Part shown: positions 1 to 11,606 of the stretch, piece by piece | Numbering within the stretch: the stretch's first letter is position 1 | Layout: each line of letters begins with the position of its first letter | Notes under the pieces: model-generated | What the model was told of the DNA's origin: nothing | The model's database searches: none | The model's input: only the letters and a program-made list of their open reading frames with translations | Origin: Rutpela maculata | Taxonomy: Eukaryota > Arthropoda > Insecta > Coleoptera > Cerambycidae | Length of the DNA stretch: 64,000 bases | Assembly (NCBI GenBank): GCA_936432065.2 | Contig: OW386285.2 | Location: 101,375,869-101,439,868 of the forward strand | Reading direction: 5' to 3' | Position numbers and translations under genes: made by a program

Positions 1-2340
1 CCTTTTTTTTTTTAAAGTTATTGGAAAAAATAATTGTTTCACCCCGATAAAACTATGTATTTTTGGTTTCCTACATCTTAGGATGCTATGTACACTTTTG
101 AAACCTTGCAAGGGCAAAGTTTAGGCTACATACAACTATGTTATACTGAAAAATAGAAATCGACAAAAATGCGACATACAACAGTATAACTCCAAGGTAA
201 CGACTTTTTAATTGTTTTTTTTTATATTGAAAACTATCATATAAATGAATTTCAGCTTTGTTGAAATAACAAATTTTCATGTGTTTTTCATACATATTAA
301 CTAGGACAGCTGACAACCTTCGCTCCTTACCCTATGCAGCTGACACATTTTTTTTTTATATATATTACATAAATAAACTATTTATAGTTTAGTAGCCTTG
401 TTGGATTGACGCGAAAAACGAAATTATTTTACCGGATGTGCAGCCCCCCACGCCATTAATCTCCGTGATTGAAGTAGCTGACACCCTATTCTTCGATAAA
501 CAATGAAAAAACAACCTGTACTGAAAAAATGAGCTTTGTTGAAATGATATGATTAAATTTGACGGACTATAAGGCTTGGAACAGTTATCTATAGAACTCA
601 TAAAATTAACGTGGACTAAACTTTCTAAATAGTCCCCAAAAGGGCGAAGAAGGGTTTAAATATTCTCACTATTGCGACAGATTCTCCTATTTTCAGTATA
701 CATAAAAAGTTAATATTTAGCGCAGTTATTGCTCGTGAGATACTTATAAATATAACTAGACTATCTCTCTTTGAACTTGCTACCAGCAGACACATTTTAA
801 AAAAATTCGCGGCCCCAATTCAATGTAATGAGAAGTTCATAAAAAATAAAGTAGGTACCATCACTTACCATGATACTAAGAAAGTAAGATACGCTCTCAC
901 GCATACCTCCCCTTACCGCAGTCTCCGCTGTTACGTCACGTAAAAGTCAGCTAGTTCAGCGGTCAATTTTTATTTTAGATGTAAACTAGAATTACCTTAA
1001 CCGAAGTGTTTGGAAGCTTATCCTTCAATGAAATAAGAAATTACGATTCTTTTGGTTGATCGAGACAAAAGATAGAACCAAAAATGTGAGAAAATTGTAA
1101 AATAATAGATACAATTATTCTTTCGTTTAACTTGCCTTAACTCAGAAACGGGCCAATAAATTAATCTCAAATTTTTACTACGTCATGACTCTATATCTGT
1201 TAATATGAAGGTAAAATTTTAATAAGTAAAGAAAATATGATTTTTTTTCTAAGACCATGTCGATAAACTGGGAAATTTTACAGGCTCGAATATGACAAGC
1301 GAAAAACTTTTTTATCTTTCGAATTAGATACCAAGTATATTGAGGTCGTATGAAGGTAAAGGATGGAGCTAACTTTTTTATTTGAAACTTTTTTTTCTAG
1401 GACTAACAGTTTTCGAGAAAATTGCAATTAAGTATACGGAACGCCCTCGCGAGCGATACAGCAGCGTAGAGAATGCGGTGTGAGGAATAACGTACGTTAG
1501 TGTTGTTTAATGAAATCTAATTAAGATTTTCTTGAGATTTTTCAGCAAATCAATAGAGGGTTATTAAATATTTGTAATAATTACCATGAGAGAACACATT
1601 GATATATCCTGCGCTATTGAATTAAGTCATACTGCGAAAACAGTATTTTGCAGATGCAAAATGTTTTTCATAATAGAAACATTAAAGAATCCGGCAATTT
1701 ATTTGGAAATAACAGAAAAAAAATATTTTCATTCTTGACTGTTTGTCTATTTTCCTGAATAACGTTAGATAAATGCACTGTTTCATAATTAAACTAATTA
1801 AAGTAGTACATTATTTACTACTACTATTTATTGTGTTTAATTAAATGAATTAAAATTTAATATTAAATAAAAACAAAATAAATAGCACAAACACACAAAA
1901 CATTTAAATCTACAATGGCCTTATGCAAAATGAAAAGTGCTGACAGAAGCAGTCATAGAATTCTATGATATTAAAAAGTAAAATTGCCTGCAATCAGCTT
2001 TCTAGGTCTTATATTACGGTTTTCGATGTATTTTTAGGTAGATATTGGACACGGGACTGTCGCGGGCGTGGGCTCTATTTGAAGTTGACTAGAGGGTGAC
2101 GCTATGCGCACAACAGGTCAAAAGCTGGTACTCGTACCGAGCGTATCTTATATTTCATAGTATCATGATCACTTACTACATTTTCAAATATATATATTAT
2201 CCGTTGAATGTAATCAGAGGGTCATGAGCGGAGGGGGGGTTTCCCGAATTCTCCCAACGTGAAGCTTGAATTTCCCAACTCAGAGGAGCATACCCCCCTG
2301 AGAGAGTTTTAATTTAAAAAAAGAATCATCAAAATCCTTT
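1..2340. other. AT-rich non-coding stretch
   Basis: No gene or domain is recognisable on either strand; the open frames are short and low-complexity. Three copies of an AGCTGACA-type motif (near 304, 336 and 474) and two copies of AGCTTTGTTGAAAT (near 255 and 531) suggest the worn end of a repeat. The motif resembles the CAGCTGAC motif repeated in the inverted arms of the 23.6-25.8 kb element. Confidence 0.5.
860..2185. repeat. Possible decayed inverted-repeat element
   Basis: The segment 866-905 (CATGATACTA, then AAGTAAGATACGCTC) reappears inverted at 2,130-2,180 (GAGCGTATCTTATATTTC, then TAGTATCATG). The inner parts of the arms diverge quickly, so this is either an old foldback element or two outward-facing members of one repeat family. 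No target duplication was found. Confidence 0.4.
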
Positions 2341-2430
2341 ATAAAAGATATTTTTTTATGAGAAATGTGTAATAATAAAATTTGGTCGATTAAACTATCA
2401 CATTTCTCATAAAATATCTTTAATAAAAGA
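2341..2430. repeat. Small perfect-stem hairpin
   Basis: Two ~30-bp arms (TTTTATGAGAAATGTG and its inverse CACATTTCTCATAAAA) flank a loop of ~30 bp. It contains no gene; it may be a tiny MITE or the hairpin end of a larger repeat. Confidence 0.6.
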
Positions 2431-2518
2431 TCTTTGTCTAAGAACTTTTACAAGATCATTGTCAAAGAACTTTACAGTCTAATGGTGGCCTTATAATAGC
2501 ACTGAGTCACAGCAATCA

Positions 2519-2830
2519 ATGATAAAACACGGGGTACCGCAGGGCTCGGTACTCGGCCCTATTCTATTTATCATCTATGTAAGTGATCTTGTAACTGTGA
2601 TGATAACGCTGCCTTTATATTATTCGTTGATGGCACTACGGTTCTTTGCTCTGATAGGTTGGATGTTGTGAGTACACAATCTAACATAAAGCAATGGTTT
2701 CTTGCCAACAAGTTGAACTTGAACCAGGATAAGGCTTAGTCACAGTCTCCACTGTGACAACAAAAGCAACTATGACAACATGGTAAAATGTATTGATGTG
2801 CACATTGACCCTAGGCTAACTTGGGTAGGA
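2519..2830 (+). pseudogene. LINE reverse transcriptase fragment
   Basis: The translation contains the RT motif KHGVPQGSVLGPILFIIY. One frameshift later comes a decayed YADD-type box (FVDGTT), followed by QSNIKQWFLANKLNLNQDK and IDPRLTW, which match fingers/palm sequence of jockey-like non-LTR retrotransposons. The catalytic YADD has become FVDG and the frame shifts, so the copy is dead. It is truncated at both ends and runs directly into an unrelated repeat at about 2,850. Confidence 0.85.
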
Positions 2831-2867
2831 CAGAGGGAAAAGGACCCCGGAACAAAACCGATGAAAA

Positions 2868-2960
2868 TGGTGCTTCAGTGGAATTGGCTGAAACTTTGCT
2901 ATTTTGTAGTTCAAGTCATGCTGATCAAAAGTTCTTATCACATCGAGCCGATCCTATGGA
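2868..2960 (+). repeat. Direct repeat A, copy 1
   Basis: A ~90-bp block beginning TGCTTCAGTGGAATTGGC and ending GAGCCGATCCTA recurs in the same orientation at 5,897-5,975. The two copies bracket the CXC-family remnant and two later insertions. Confidence 0.75.
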
Positions 2961-3090
2961 TAGTTTTTGAGATCGAGCTTGTCAAAGTTAGGTAATTTGC
3001 ACCATTTTAGACATTCAAGAATTTTTTACTCTTAAACTACTAACTTTAGCAAAAAATTGCAAGGATCGAAATATTTTTGTTCAAGTTCAA

Positions 3091-4804
3091 TAATAGAGAA
3101 GCGCCTGGGGGTTTTGACCTCGGACTTCTGTTACAGTGAATGAATTTATATGGTCGAGGTGGGATTTTGTTTTTTATACTATAAATTTCAAAGTTTACCA
3201 AAAATTTTTTTGTGCTTTTGATTTTATCATTATTTGAACAAAAAACTATAAAAAATTAATATTTTAGCATATAATTTTATTTTAAATATTTTTTTTATGT
3301 ATACGTTGAATTTCACCTAAATATACATAGAAGAACATCTTTCAAAGATATCTGAGTGTAATAAGGGTCGTCGGGACCTTAAACAGGTAGTAAAACGTGG
3401 AGGGGAGAACGACAGCGACAGCTGCAATGTACAACTTTACGTACATAGTTCTAGATTTTTAATTGAAAAGATCAAGTGAGTTGTCCATTATAGAAAAGAT
3501 ATTATTGAAGGCATAGAACATTTTTGTGATATATCATTCAAGAAAAGTCATCAACATAGTGATTTGACAGATGCTAGAATAGAAAGGGATGATGTCGATG
3601 TAAAAAGATTGGTGGACTTCTTCAAGCAACACAGCCCTTTTCCTGATACAGATGCTGTTATGTCCATTGCTACCGGAATTACTGGAGATAAAGATACATA
3701 TTCTTACAATGCTTTTGAAAAAGATTTAAATGTAATGGAGAAAACAGAGGGAAAAAATTTTCGCGAATTGAAATTATCAAGGAAAGATATAATAAATCCT
3801 TTATTGGCGAAAAATAACAAAATTAAAATTCATGACGATGTGATTCCTGTTGATTCATTGCTGCTGTTTCAACGTATTTGTATTTAAAAAAAAAAACGAT
3901 GAAGAGCTTAAAAATTATATGAATTATGAACTCGCACCATATCCGCTTGCTCTATTTGAAAATGGCAAACTGCGAAAGACAAAAAAGTCAACTTTTTCGT
4001 TATTCCCGGAAATTTCCAATAATTTAAAAAGTCTAGACAATGTTCATTATGTCATTGATGGAGGCATGTTATTACATCGTTGCAAATGGCCAATCACAAT
4101 CCTGCAAAAATTAAAGATTTGAATATGTTGAGGTTCAATTCTTTCATAAAAGCAACGGCCAAAAATATAAGTGTTCTTTTGTCGTCATTACCTCCTACAA
4201 CTGATGCAGCATTTGAACACCTAAAGAGAGTGTACCTGAAAATCCAGATATGGCTAGGAAATGACGTAGATATTGAAAATTGGGGATGGAAGTTAGTATT
4301 CCAATAACATGTTCATGCCAATAACAATGAATCAACTGCTGGCTCCAGATAATCTATTGCAAATGTTATTTTGTAATTGTAAAAAGGGATGTGGAGTTGC
4401 TTGTGGATGTCGGAAGAGTGGCTTATATTGTAGTGTAGCATGTCTACAGTGCAGCGAAAACAGTTGTTTTAATACTCCACCTATCATTCAAATAAATGAA
4501 GTCGAAGAAAATATTTGATATGGACAAAAATGTAATAGTACAGTAACTAGAGGTTTTAACTTCGGAATAATGTTATATTGAACGGATTTCGTTCATTTTT
4601 GGCAGTATAATAGTAAATGCTTCACAGAAAAGTTTCTATATTGTGCGGGGACTTGCTAATTTATAGGGGGTGTATGCCACCCCCTCTCAGGGGGTGGTAT
4701 TTCCAAACGGCTTAAACATTCCATTTTGAATTTTTAAATTTCCTTCACTGTAACTGAAATCCGAGGTTTTCATGTTTTTAACGCTCCAGGCGCTCCACTA
4801 TAAA
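3091..4804. mobile_element. Decayed DNA element around the CXC-family remnant
   Basis: 3,091-3,143 (GCGCCTGGGGGTTTTGACC, then CGGACTTCTGTTACAGTGAA) matches the inverse of 4,741-4,804 (TTCACTGTAACTGAAATCCG, then CCAGGCGCTCC). These look like diverged terminal or subterminal inverted repeats enclosing the broken gene at 3,564-4,518. The true outer ends and any target duplication could not be fixed. Confidence 0.55.
3564..4518 (+). pseudogene. CXC-domain transposon-associated protein, remnant 1
   Basis: Four partly overlapping frames give successive pieces of one protein. First comes an N-terminal region (MTDARIERDDVDVKRLVDFF onward), then DSLLLFQRI, a frameshift, and NDEELKNYMNYELAPYPLALFE with VIDGGMLLHRCKWP. 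After a large internal deletion (the GCDTT region is missing) follow LPPTTDAAFEHLKRVYLKIQ and a C-terminal cysteine block CNCKKGCGVACGCRKSGLYC, continuing CSVACLQC. The cysteine spacing resembles a Tesmin/TSO1-like CXC domain, known to bind DNA. Proteins of this kind are multicopy in many arthropod genomes and I infer mobile-element origin; the biochemical role is not known to me. Frameshifts and the deletion make this copy non-functional. A second remnant with complementary regions lies at 57,703-58,656. Confidence 0.75.
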
Positions 4805-4854
4805 GCTCAAGAATTTTTTTTAGAATTTTTTATCAACTTTTAGATTAAGTAAAA

Positions 4855-5297
4855 TATATACCGGGAGCCACAAGCTAGTGGCTCCCCCCTATATTTCTTT
4901 TATTTTTTAACTTATCCATTTGAAATTTGGGGTGCATAAACTACCTGTAAAAATGGATTTTTGAACATAAAGAACAGTATAAGACCATTTCCGGTTTACC
5001 CGGAAATGACTGCAACAAACGCTTAAAAAATCTGAACATAGACTCAAAAATTCGCAAAAATCTCATGGTATACTCAGAATGTCGTCTTGAATCCAAATAT
5101 GTAAAAATATACAGGATGTTCCGTTTAAAAATCGAAAGTTGCGGGCATTTCCGGGTAAACCGGAAATGGTCTCATACCATTTTTATGTCCAAAAATCCAT
5201 TTTTACAGGTAGTTTATGCACCCCAAATTTCAAATGGCTAAGTTAAAAAATAAAGGAAATATAGAGGGAAGCCACTAGCCTGTGGCACCCAGTATAT
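4855..5297. mobile_element. Foldback MITE, ~440 bp
   Basis: Nearly the whole segment is one inverted repeat. Left end ACCGGGAGCCACAAGC, right end GGCACCCAGT, both followed outward by TATATA. The arms share ACCATTTCCGGTTTACCCGG and its inverse, with a ~100-bp unpaired centre near 5,080. No coding capacity. The TA-rich flanks hide any TA-type target duplication. Confidence 0.8.
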
Positions 5298-5307
5298 ATA
5301 TGTCATA

Positions 5308-5882
5308 CAGTGGCGGCTGGTGAAATTTCAATATTTTTTTTTTCGTCTATGGCGCATGGGACCCATACGAAATTTGGGAAATAACATCTAGAGAAGCACT
5401 TCTCTAATGACCCCTAAAAAATTTTGAAAAAGCAGTTTGCGAAAAAATTTTTGAAAATTCGTTAGCCTCCCCTGGGTCTAGGAGCTCCTGTTTATTTTTA
5501 TATTTTTTTATCATATGCATTTGACTTTTCATAAAAAAACAACAACAGATTTTGGAGTTTATGAAAATATTTTCATTACTAACTGAAATACAATGAACTG
5601 AAATTTTGTAATTTACAATTTAACAAATTACAATATTTCAATTCGTTGTATCTCAGTTAGTAATGAAAATGTTTTCATAAACTCCAAAATCTGTTGTTGA
5701 ATTTTTATGAAAAGTCAAATGCATATGACAAAAAAAAATAAAAATAAACAGGAGCTCCTAGACCCAGGGGAGGCTAACGAATTTTCAAAAATTTTTTCGC
5801 AAACTGCTTTTTCAAAATTTTTTAGAGAAGTGCTTCTCTAGATGTTATTTCCCAAATATTGAAATTTCACCAGCCGCCGCTG
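5308..5882. mobile_element. hAT-type foldback MITE, 575 bp
   Basis: The ends CAGTGGCGGCTGGTG and CACCAGCCGCCGCTG are inverted, and the arms pair over most of their length around a centre near 5,610. Both sides are flanked by the identical octamer ATGTCATA (5,300-5,307 and 5,883-5,890). An 8-bp duplication with CAG...CTG ends is diagnostic of hAT transposition. No transposase is encoded, so it must have been moved in trans. Confidence 0.92.
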
Positions 5883-5896
5883 ATGTCATATTTTGG

Positions 5897-5975
5897 TATG
5901 CTTCGGTGAAATTGGCTGAAATTTTGTAGTTCAAGTCATGCTGATCAAAAATTCCTATTGCACTGAGCCGATCCT
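5897..5975 (+). repeat. Direct repeat A, copy 2
   Basis: Second copy of the block at 2,868-2,960 (TTGTAGTTCAAGTCATGCTG shared), same orientation, with a few indels. It starts 6 bp beyond the target duplication of the preceding hAT MITE. Confidence 0.75.
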
Positions 5976-6111
5976 AGTATAATGCACGTTTAGTAGATGG
6001 AGCCAGCATCACTATAGGTCTCAAATCTTATTACCTTTATCCGTAAAGTACATGGTAAAATCTTTATGGATTTTTATGAGCCCTTCACACTGATATCCGC
6101 ATAACGTACAC

Positions 6112-6317
6112 CAGGGATTCCCAACAGGTAGTCCGCGGACCTCTAGGACGATGTCTTAAGGGTCCGCAAAATGTCACTGAGATATTCAATTGTTTTGTAT
6201 TTTACTTGACTTGCAGTGGTAGATTCTACATAATCTTCATTTTAAGAAGAATTTAAGCTTTTGTCAGTATAGCGACCGATGAGGGGGTCCTTGAAAAAAT
6301 CTTGTTGGGAATCCCTG
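6112..6317. mobile_element. hAT MITE, 206 bp
   Basis: Ends CAGGGATTCCCAACA and TGTTGGGAATCCCTG form a 15-bp perfect terminal inverted repeat. Flanking octamers ACGTACAC and ACATACAC match at 7 of 8 positions, an aged 8-bp target duplication. Terminal sequence and duplication length both fit the hAT superfamily. Non-coding. Confidence 0.9.
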
Positions 6318-6325
6318 ACATACAC

Positions 6326-6994
6326 ATACAATATAAATCAATTAATATAATTAGACTGCCCTCGTATCACCCACTGAAGCATGAGGTGTGTCACGTCCCA
6401 ATGTAACAAGTATTTTGACTTTTTGTATGTGTACCACACTGCAAAAAAAGTACGGACGATGGACTCGACATATAACAGTAATAACAGTAATCACTAGTGC
6501 CATATATGCATATAATTTAGGGTTGACTTAGACACCCAGTTTATTCTTAAAGAGCAAAAACATGCCTAAGTTATGAAACCTGGAAAAAACAAAATGTTTT
6601 ACAACAAAAATATTAATGATTCTCACGACAATCTTACCACCATATCATTATATTGAAAATGAGACAATCAGCAATAGAAACTTCCAGCATCCACATAGAA
6701 GTTAATTATTTTTTGATTAAATTTAATAAACCTGTGTAAAAATTGAAATTTAGCTAATTAATTTCAGATCAAGGGGCGATACTTGAATATACATAATATA
6801 ACAAACTAGATGAATTTATAAACATCGTGATAAGTTAATAAATCATTATGGATAAAATACAAACTTTTCTAGATTACGATAATCCAATAATTTTGCATTT
6901 TTGCCTTTCAGTGTTTACTTACTTCATTTCATCACCATAAAAATATTATCTAAGATATAATCTTAATCAACTCAAACTTGTGATTTATACTTAC
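6326..6994. other. Non-coding, probably intron of the ABHD12-like gene
   Basis: AT-rich, no repeats or frames of note. It lies immediately 3' (in gene sense) of the donor site GTAAGT that ends the hydrolase exon, so it is most simply intronic. No further exon of that gene was recognised to the left. Confidence 0.5.
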
Positions 6995-7460
6995 TTCTGT
7001 AATCAAAAGCAATAACATGGAAGTAATAACGTAACATCTGGTACTTCCTGGTATTGTCACTTCTAGCTTCACCAGTCCCATGGAAATATATTAAAACACT
7101 GTAGTTACTGTTAAGAAATGCTTCTTCATAATCATACTCGGGATCATGTAGAGATTTGTAGGTCAATTCAACAGGGAGCATTTGCCATACACCCAGGGAT
7201 TTATTTGTTTTACCATCAGAATCTTTTACTGTTAGGTATTTGTTTCTATAACCTGGTAACCTATATGTTTCAAAGAATTCCTCTGTACTCGGCAGATTAA
7301 CTAAAACCGTGTATTTAATTTTTTAATAGAGTAAAATACCTAATACATTCACTTACAGTGGGTAAAAACTAATATTCTTTGTAAAGCGATAGAATTCATA
7401 AAAACTAAAGGCACTCCAACAAAGACGATGAAAAATACAAACAGTAGTAGACACACGAAT
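6995..7460 (-). CDS. ABHD12-like lysophospholipase, two internal exons (partial)
   Basis: Two exons join in frame: 7,357-7,460 (104 bp) and 6,995-7,300 (306 bp), with AG acceptors and GTAAGT donors at every edge and all three boundaries in phase 1. The first encodes a hydrophobic membrane segment (VCLLLFVFFIVFVGVPLVF). The second runs from NLPSTEEFFETYRLPGYRN through LGVWQMLP and VLIYFHGTGEARSDNTRKYQ to FHVIAFDYR. This order matches ABHD12, a membrane-anchored hydrolase that cleaves lysophosphatidylserine: TM anchor, GVW-x-x-P, then the first strands with the oxyanion HG motif and the VxxFDYRGxG strand. The catalytic Ser (GxSxG), Asp and His would lie in later exons, which were not found; the initiator exon is also missing. 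It could be a live gene extending beyond the window or a stranded fragment. The intact phases and absence of stops favour a real gene. Confidence 0.8.
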
Positions 7461-8106
7461 CTGGAAAACCAAATTAGTACTAAATATATAAGCCTATAGA
7501 CACCTAGGTAATCTTACAGTGTTAGACATATAAATTTGCATCTTGTTGAACAACATTTTTTTGGTACCTCATCAAAACCAACCTCCTCAACATCCATATC
7601 ATTTACTAAGTAGTAATCATTATACCGGTTATTATTTCGGAACATTTTTTATTATAAGATTATCATTATCAATAGATAATGATAATTATCTCTTTCTTTC
7701 AATTATTTCCATATTCATACAAATTAATTTTTTAGGTTAGAACTAAGTTAGAATCAGACAACCACAAACAACCCACACCTATAGACGTTCTACTGCCGTA
7801 CATTCAAATGGGATCAAAACTGAAGCGCCTCTGGTGGTTGGAAGCGCAAGCGGAGCTATATTGGCGGCCGGCGGGAAGTTTTAAATAATCTTAAATCTCA
7901 TTTAAATGCTTTTAAAAGCAGTACTATGCCACATTTGATAATTAAATATCAAAATATGACTAGCACAGTTTCAAAGACACTGAAATTATGCTGCAGAAAC
8001 AAAATATTTTGGGTAATAAAATTAATGATTCAAGAGGTTTGAATAACATATATTAATTAAAACTGAATAGTGGAAGCCCTTCTTTGAAATAATTAATTAA
8101 TCATGA
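7461..8106. other. Non-coding, probable intron
   Basis: No recognisable exon. A GC-richer patch near 7,800-7,880 contains TTGGAAGCGCAA, repeated in the same orientation near 8,627, perhaps marking the edges of a worn repeat. A small hairpin (ATTATCATTATC/GATAATGATAAT) lies near 7,660. Confidence 0.4.
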
Positions 8107-8322
8107 TGATCTAATAAATCACTTTTTACATTATTTTTTATCACTAATTTATTGTAACTAAACGTTACTGCAGTTTCAACACTAAGCATGTCATTTTCAA
8201 ATATTTCACATTTCACAAGAGATCCTCGTTTCAAAATGGAACGCTTAATGTTGAAACTGCAGTAAAGTTTACTTACAATACATTAGCGATAAAAAACAAA
8301 GTAAAAAGTGTTTTATTAGATC
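8107..8322. repeat. Foldback MITE, ~216 bp
   Basis: The left arm from GATCTAATAAATCAC pairs with the right arm ending GTGTTTTATTAGATC. Inner parts CTGCAGTTTCAACA and its inverse also pair, leaving a ~50-bp loop. No coding potential and no convincing target duplication. Confidence 0.75.
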
Positions 8323-8739
8323 ACCATTGTAAAGCACCTTCCGCTTAAATAATACCGGCTTTCAAAATGTCGATGACAAACAGTGGATTGTTGATTACTC
8401 TTAACCACTTTTTAAAATCTATTGAGGTCTTTAGATGGATGAGGGAACCGATGCTTATGAATCATACTGTCCTCACAATTAATAACACAACATTTTATAT
8501 CCCATTTCCAAACAATAAACAACTTTGACCATAACTTTGACGTTTGTGACACCACGTCGCTGCCAACTATTTTTTTTGCTACCAACACTATTGATAAAAT
8601 TACTCTAGAGCGCGACATCTCTGGGTTGGAAGCGCAACTACACTTACATCACGTGACCGTACAAAGTGATTCCATTTGCTTCCATATAAGTTGAAAGTCT
8701 ATAGGTATGGGTGGTTTGTGCAGACAACCAAACATGTCG

Positions 8740-9425
8740 TCACCATACCACAGAAGAAGAAACAATCAGAATACAATTTCTCATTGGCGGGAAAAGTTCG
8801 CGCATCTACATCGAGCACTGTCAATCTCGGTCGGGTCAGGCCCGGATCTCTTCTGTAACTGGATCGTCTGCGACAAATGGCGTGTGGCGTGATCTTGCCT
8901 CGTGATACAATTTGTATCATGATGCCGCCTAACTAGTTAAGAAATATTGAAGATCTAAAACAAATATTATTTGTCTTCATCTAATGTTTCACAGGTTTTC
9001 TGACTCTACCGGGCGGTTCCTAAAAGAGGTAAAAAATATTAAGTACTATCCTGAACTCTCCCAACAAAAGTATGGCGGAAATTTACAACAACGGATTTTT
9101 GCCGACTTTATATTCTGATTGTTTCTTCTTCTGTGACCATACATACATTGGACACTGCGCATTTATATTACGCACAAACAAACTGAACGATTGGGCCAGT
9201 GGCGCACATTGCGCACAAGAGGAAACCAGAATAGAAAGTCCGCAAGATCCTTCGATCTTTTCCAGCAAACGTCCGCCATATTGTCGTTCGGGGAGTTCAG
9301 GACAGTACACAATATTTTTTACCCCTTGTAGGAACATCCTATCTCTGCGAGAAAAAAGTCAGAAAAGCTGTGAAACATTAGATGAAGACAAAGAATATTT
9401 TCTTAGTTTTTCAATATTTCTTAAA
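8740..9425. repeat. Complex foldback element
   Basis: The arm 8,940-9,083 (CTTCATCTAATGTTTCACAG, ACTCTCCCAACAAAAGTATG) pairs with 9,250-9,425 in inverse. The motif AAGAAGAAACAATCAGAATA occurs near 8,755 and, inverted, near 9,106. The open frames seen here on both strands mirror the palindrome and match nothing recognisable. Confidence 0.7.
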
Positions 9426-9809
9426 TCGTGTCATTTTTGCGTTGAACTTATTTCCTATTACAGGAAACATTATATATAGGTAGGTAGTTAATGTACAAAA
9501 TTAGGAAATAATAACCAAATGAACTAAACAGTAGGTGTTGAGTATGAAATAAAGTTGATAGGTATTTTTATTAGTATACAAAGGTTCTTATAGTATTAAA
9601 TACCTATCATAGGCAATATACAATCACGAAGCCACAAATGATGCTCCGAAATAGGAAAGAAATTCTCTGCTGCAGTCAGATTTTTCCTTAGAATTAATTT
9701 ATTAAACAAATACATTGTTCATAATAATTTATTTGGCCTAATTCTTAACATATATGATGCGACATAACTAGATGCAAGTTAACAATATAATAATATACTA
9801 AGTACATAT
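9426..9809. other. AT-rich spacer
   Basis: Unique-looking AT-rich DNA between two inverted-repeat elements. No gene, tRNA or repeat was recognised. Confidence 0.4.
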
Positions 9810-10654
9810 AGTATATATCCCTGTCAAAAAAATCTCATCAATCCGTATTGAAAATTATTCAAAATTAATAAGTATCTATGAGAACCTATATGGTCAATAA
9901 GTTTCTATAAGAGTTAGGTAAAGTTGCTGTTGAAATTGTTATCAGTTTATATCAGAATTGACCAGCAAAACGAGTCAAGCCATATCCATTTGTAAATCCA
10001 AACATTTACTTATACCACATCAATGGGAATTTATGAGCACAGTATCTAATGTAATTCGTGCGGTTTTCCATGATTAAAAGACAAGTGTTTCTTTAAGAAA
10101 CGAGCTGCATTACGTTAGAACAGTTTTGATTTGCAATTAAAGATTACAAATTACAATGTTTGAATAGGGATTTATGAGATCAGTTTCTATGAGTATTAAT
10201 GTTTTTTTTTTCAGTAATATATTAAATGTGTTTTCATTTGTTTGAATGGGTAAAAAGAAAGGTCAGTTTTCAACTGCAATTACAAATACAAGTTTAATCA
10301 CTTCGAAAGAGGTTATATGCGATCAATTTCTAACAGTATTTATGCTGTTTTCCGAATATAATTGTGATGAGGTTTGATCTGTAACAAATTGTTCACTACA
10401 TGTTACGATATGGTCGGAAATTCCAGGTACATATTTAGTATTCCTTCAAGAGGATTGATGAGAGCAGTTTCTACGAGTATTTATTTGTTGTTCTTACAGT
10501 AAATTATATAAGTCTTTATCAGTATGCATTCGGATCTAATTTAAATGCAAAAATCATATCAGAATGAAACCTCAAATATTTTAAACAGTGTCCACCTGTA
10601 AATCCAAACATTTAAAGATAATATTATAATGAGAATCCATCAGAACAGTATCTA

Positions 10655-10763
10655 CCCTACAAACACAAAAGGTTGGCCCTTTAGCGGACCATCACTGTGC
10701 CAGAAATGAAACTTCTGGCCCAGTGATGGCCCACTGATGGGCCGATCTTCGGTGTTTGTTGGG
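10655..10763. mobile_element. 109-bp MITE with TA duplication
   Basis: Ends CCCTACAAACAC and GTGTTTGTTGGG are inverted; inner arms CAGTGATGG/CCATCACTG also pair. TA on both sides (10,653-10,654 and 10,764-10,765). The empty site is preserved in the neighbouring repeat unit at ~10,041 (AGTATCTAATGTAA), where the element is absent and one TA is present. TA duplication suggests a Tc1/mariner-type or similar mobiliser. Confidence 0.88.
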
Positions 10764-11606
10764 TAATGTAACGTGTGCGGTTTTCCTGGCTAAATTTTAA
10801 AATTATTTGCAATAAATAAGCTTTAAGGGATTCGAACAGTTTTCATTTGCATTTCCAGATAAATAGTTTTAATTGTTAGGGATCTATGAGGTCAGTGTAA
10901 TGTTTTTTTTTTTCAATAAAATGTGTTTTTATTAAAAAAAAAACATTACACAAATACACTGATCTCATAGATCCCTATTTAACAATTAAAACTATTCATC
11001 TGGAATTGCAAATTAAAACTGTTCAAATCCGTTAAAGCTATTTATTAAAAATACTTTTAAAATTTAGCCACGGAAAGCCGCACGCGTTTCATTAGATACT
11101 GTTCTGATTGGTTCTCATTAAAATATATCTTTAAATGTTTGGATTTACAAGTGGATGGATACTGTTTAAAATATTTGGTTGTTTCATTCTGATATAATTT
11201 TTGTATTTAAAGTAGATCCAAATGCATACTGATAAAGACAAATTTTCTATTGGAACAACAAATACATACTCATAGAAACTGCTATCATCAATCCTTTCGA
11301 AGGAATACTAAATATGTACCTGGAATTTCCAACCATATCATAACATGTAGTGAACAATTTGTTACTGATTAAACCTCATCACAATTATATCCGGAAATTG
11401 ATCGCATATAACCCCATTCGAAGTGATTAAACTTGTATTTGTAATTGCAGTTGAAAACTGACCTTTCTTTTTACCCACTCAAACAAATGAAAACACATTT
11501 AATATACTTATTACTGAAAAAAAATAACATTAATACTCATAGAAACTCATCTCATAAATCCCTATTCAAACATCATAATTTGTAATCTTCAATTGCAAAT
11601 CAAAAC

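Noticed and set aside
9072..9479. 135-codon plus-strand frame
   Set aside because: Lies across the arms of a foldback repeat and is mirrored on the other strand; no recognisable domain.
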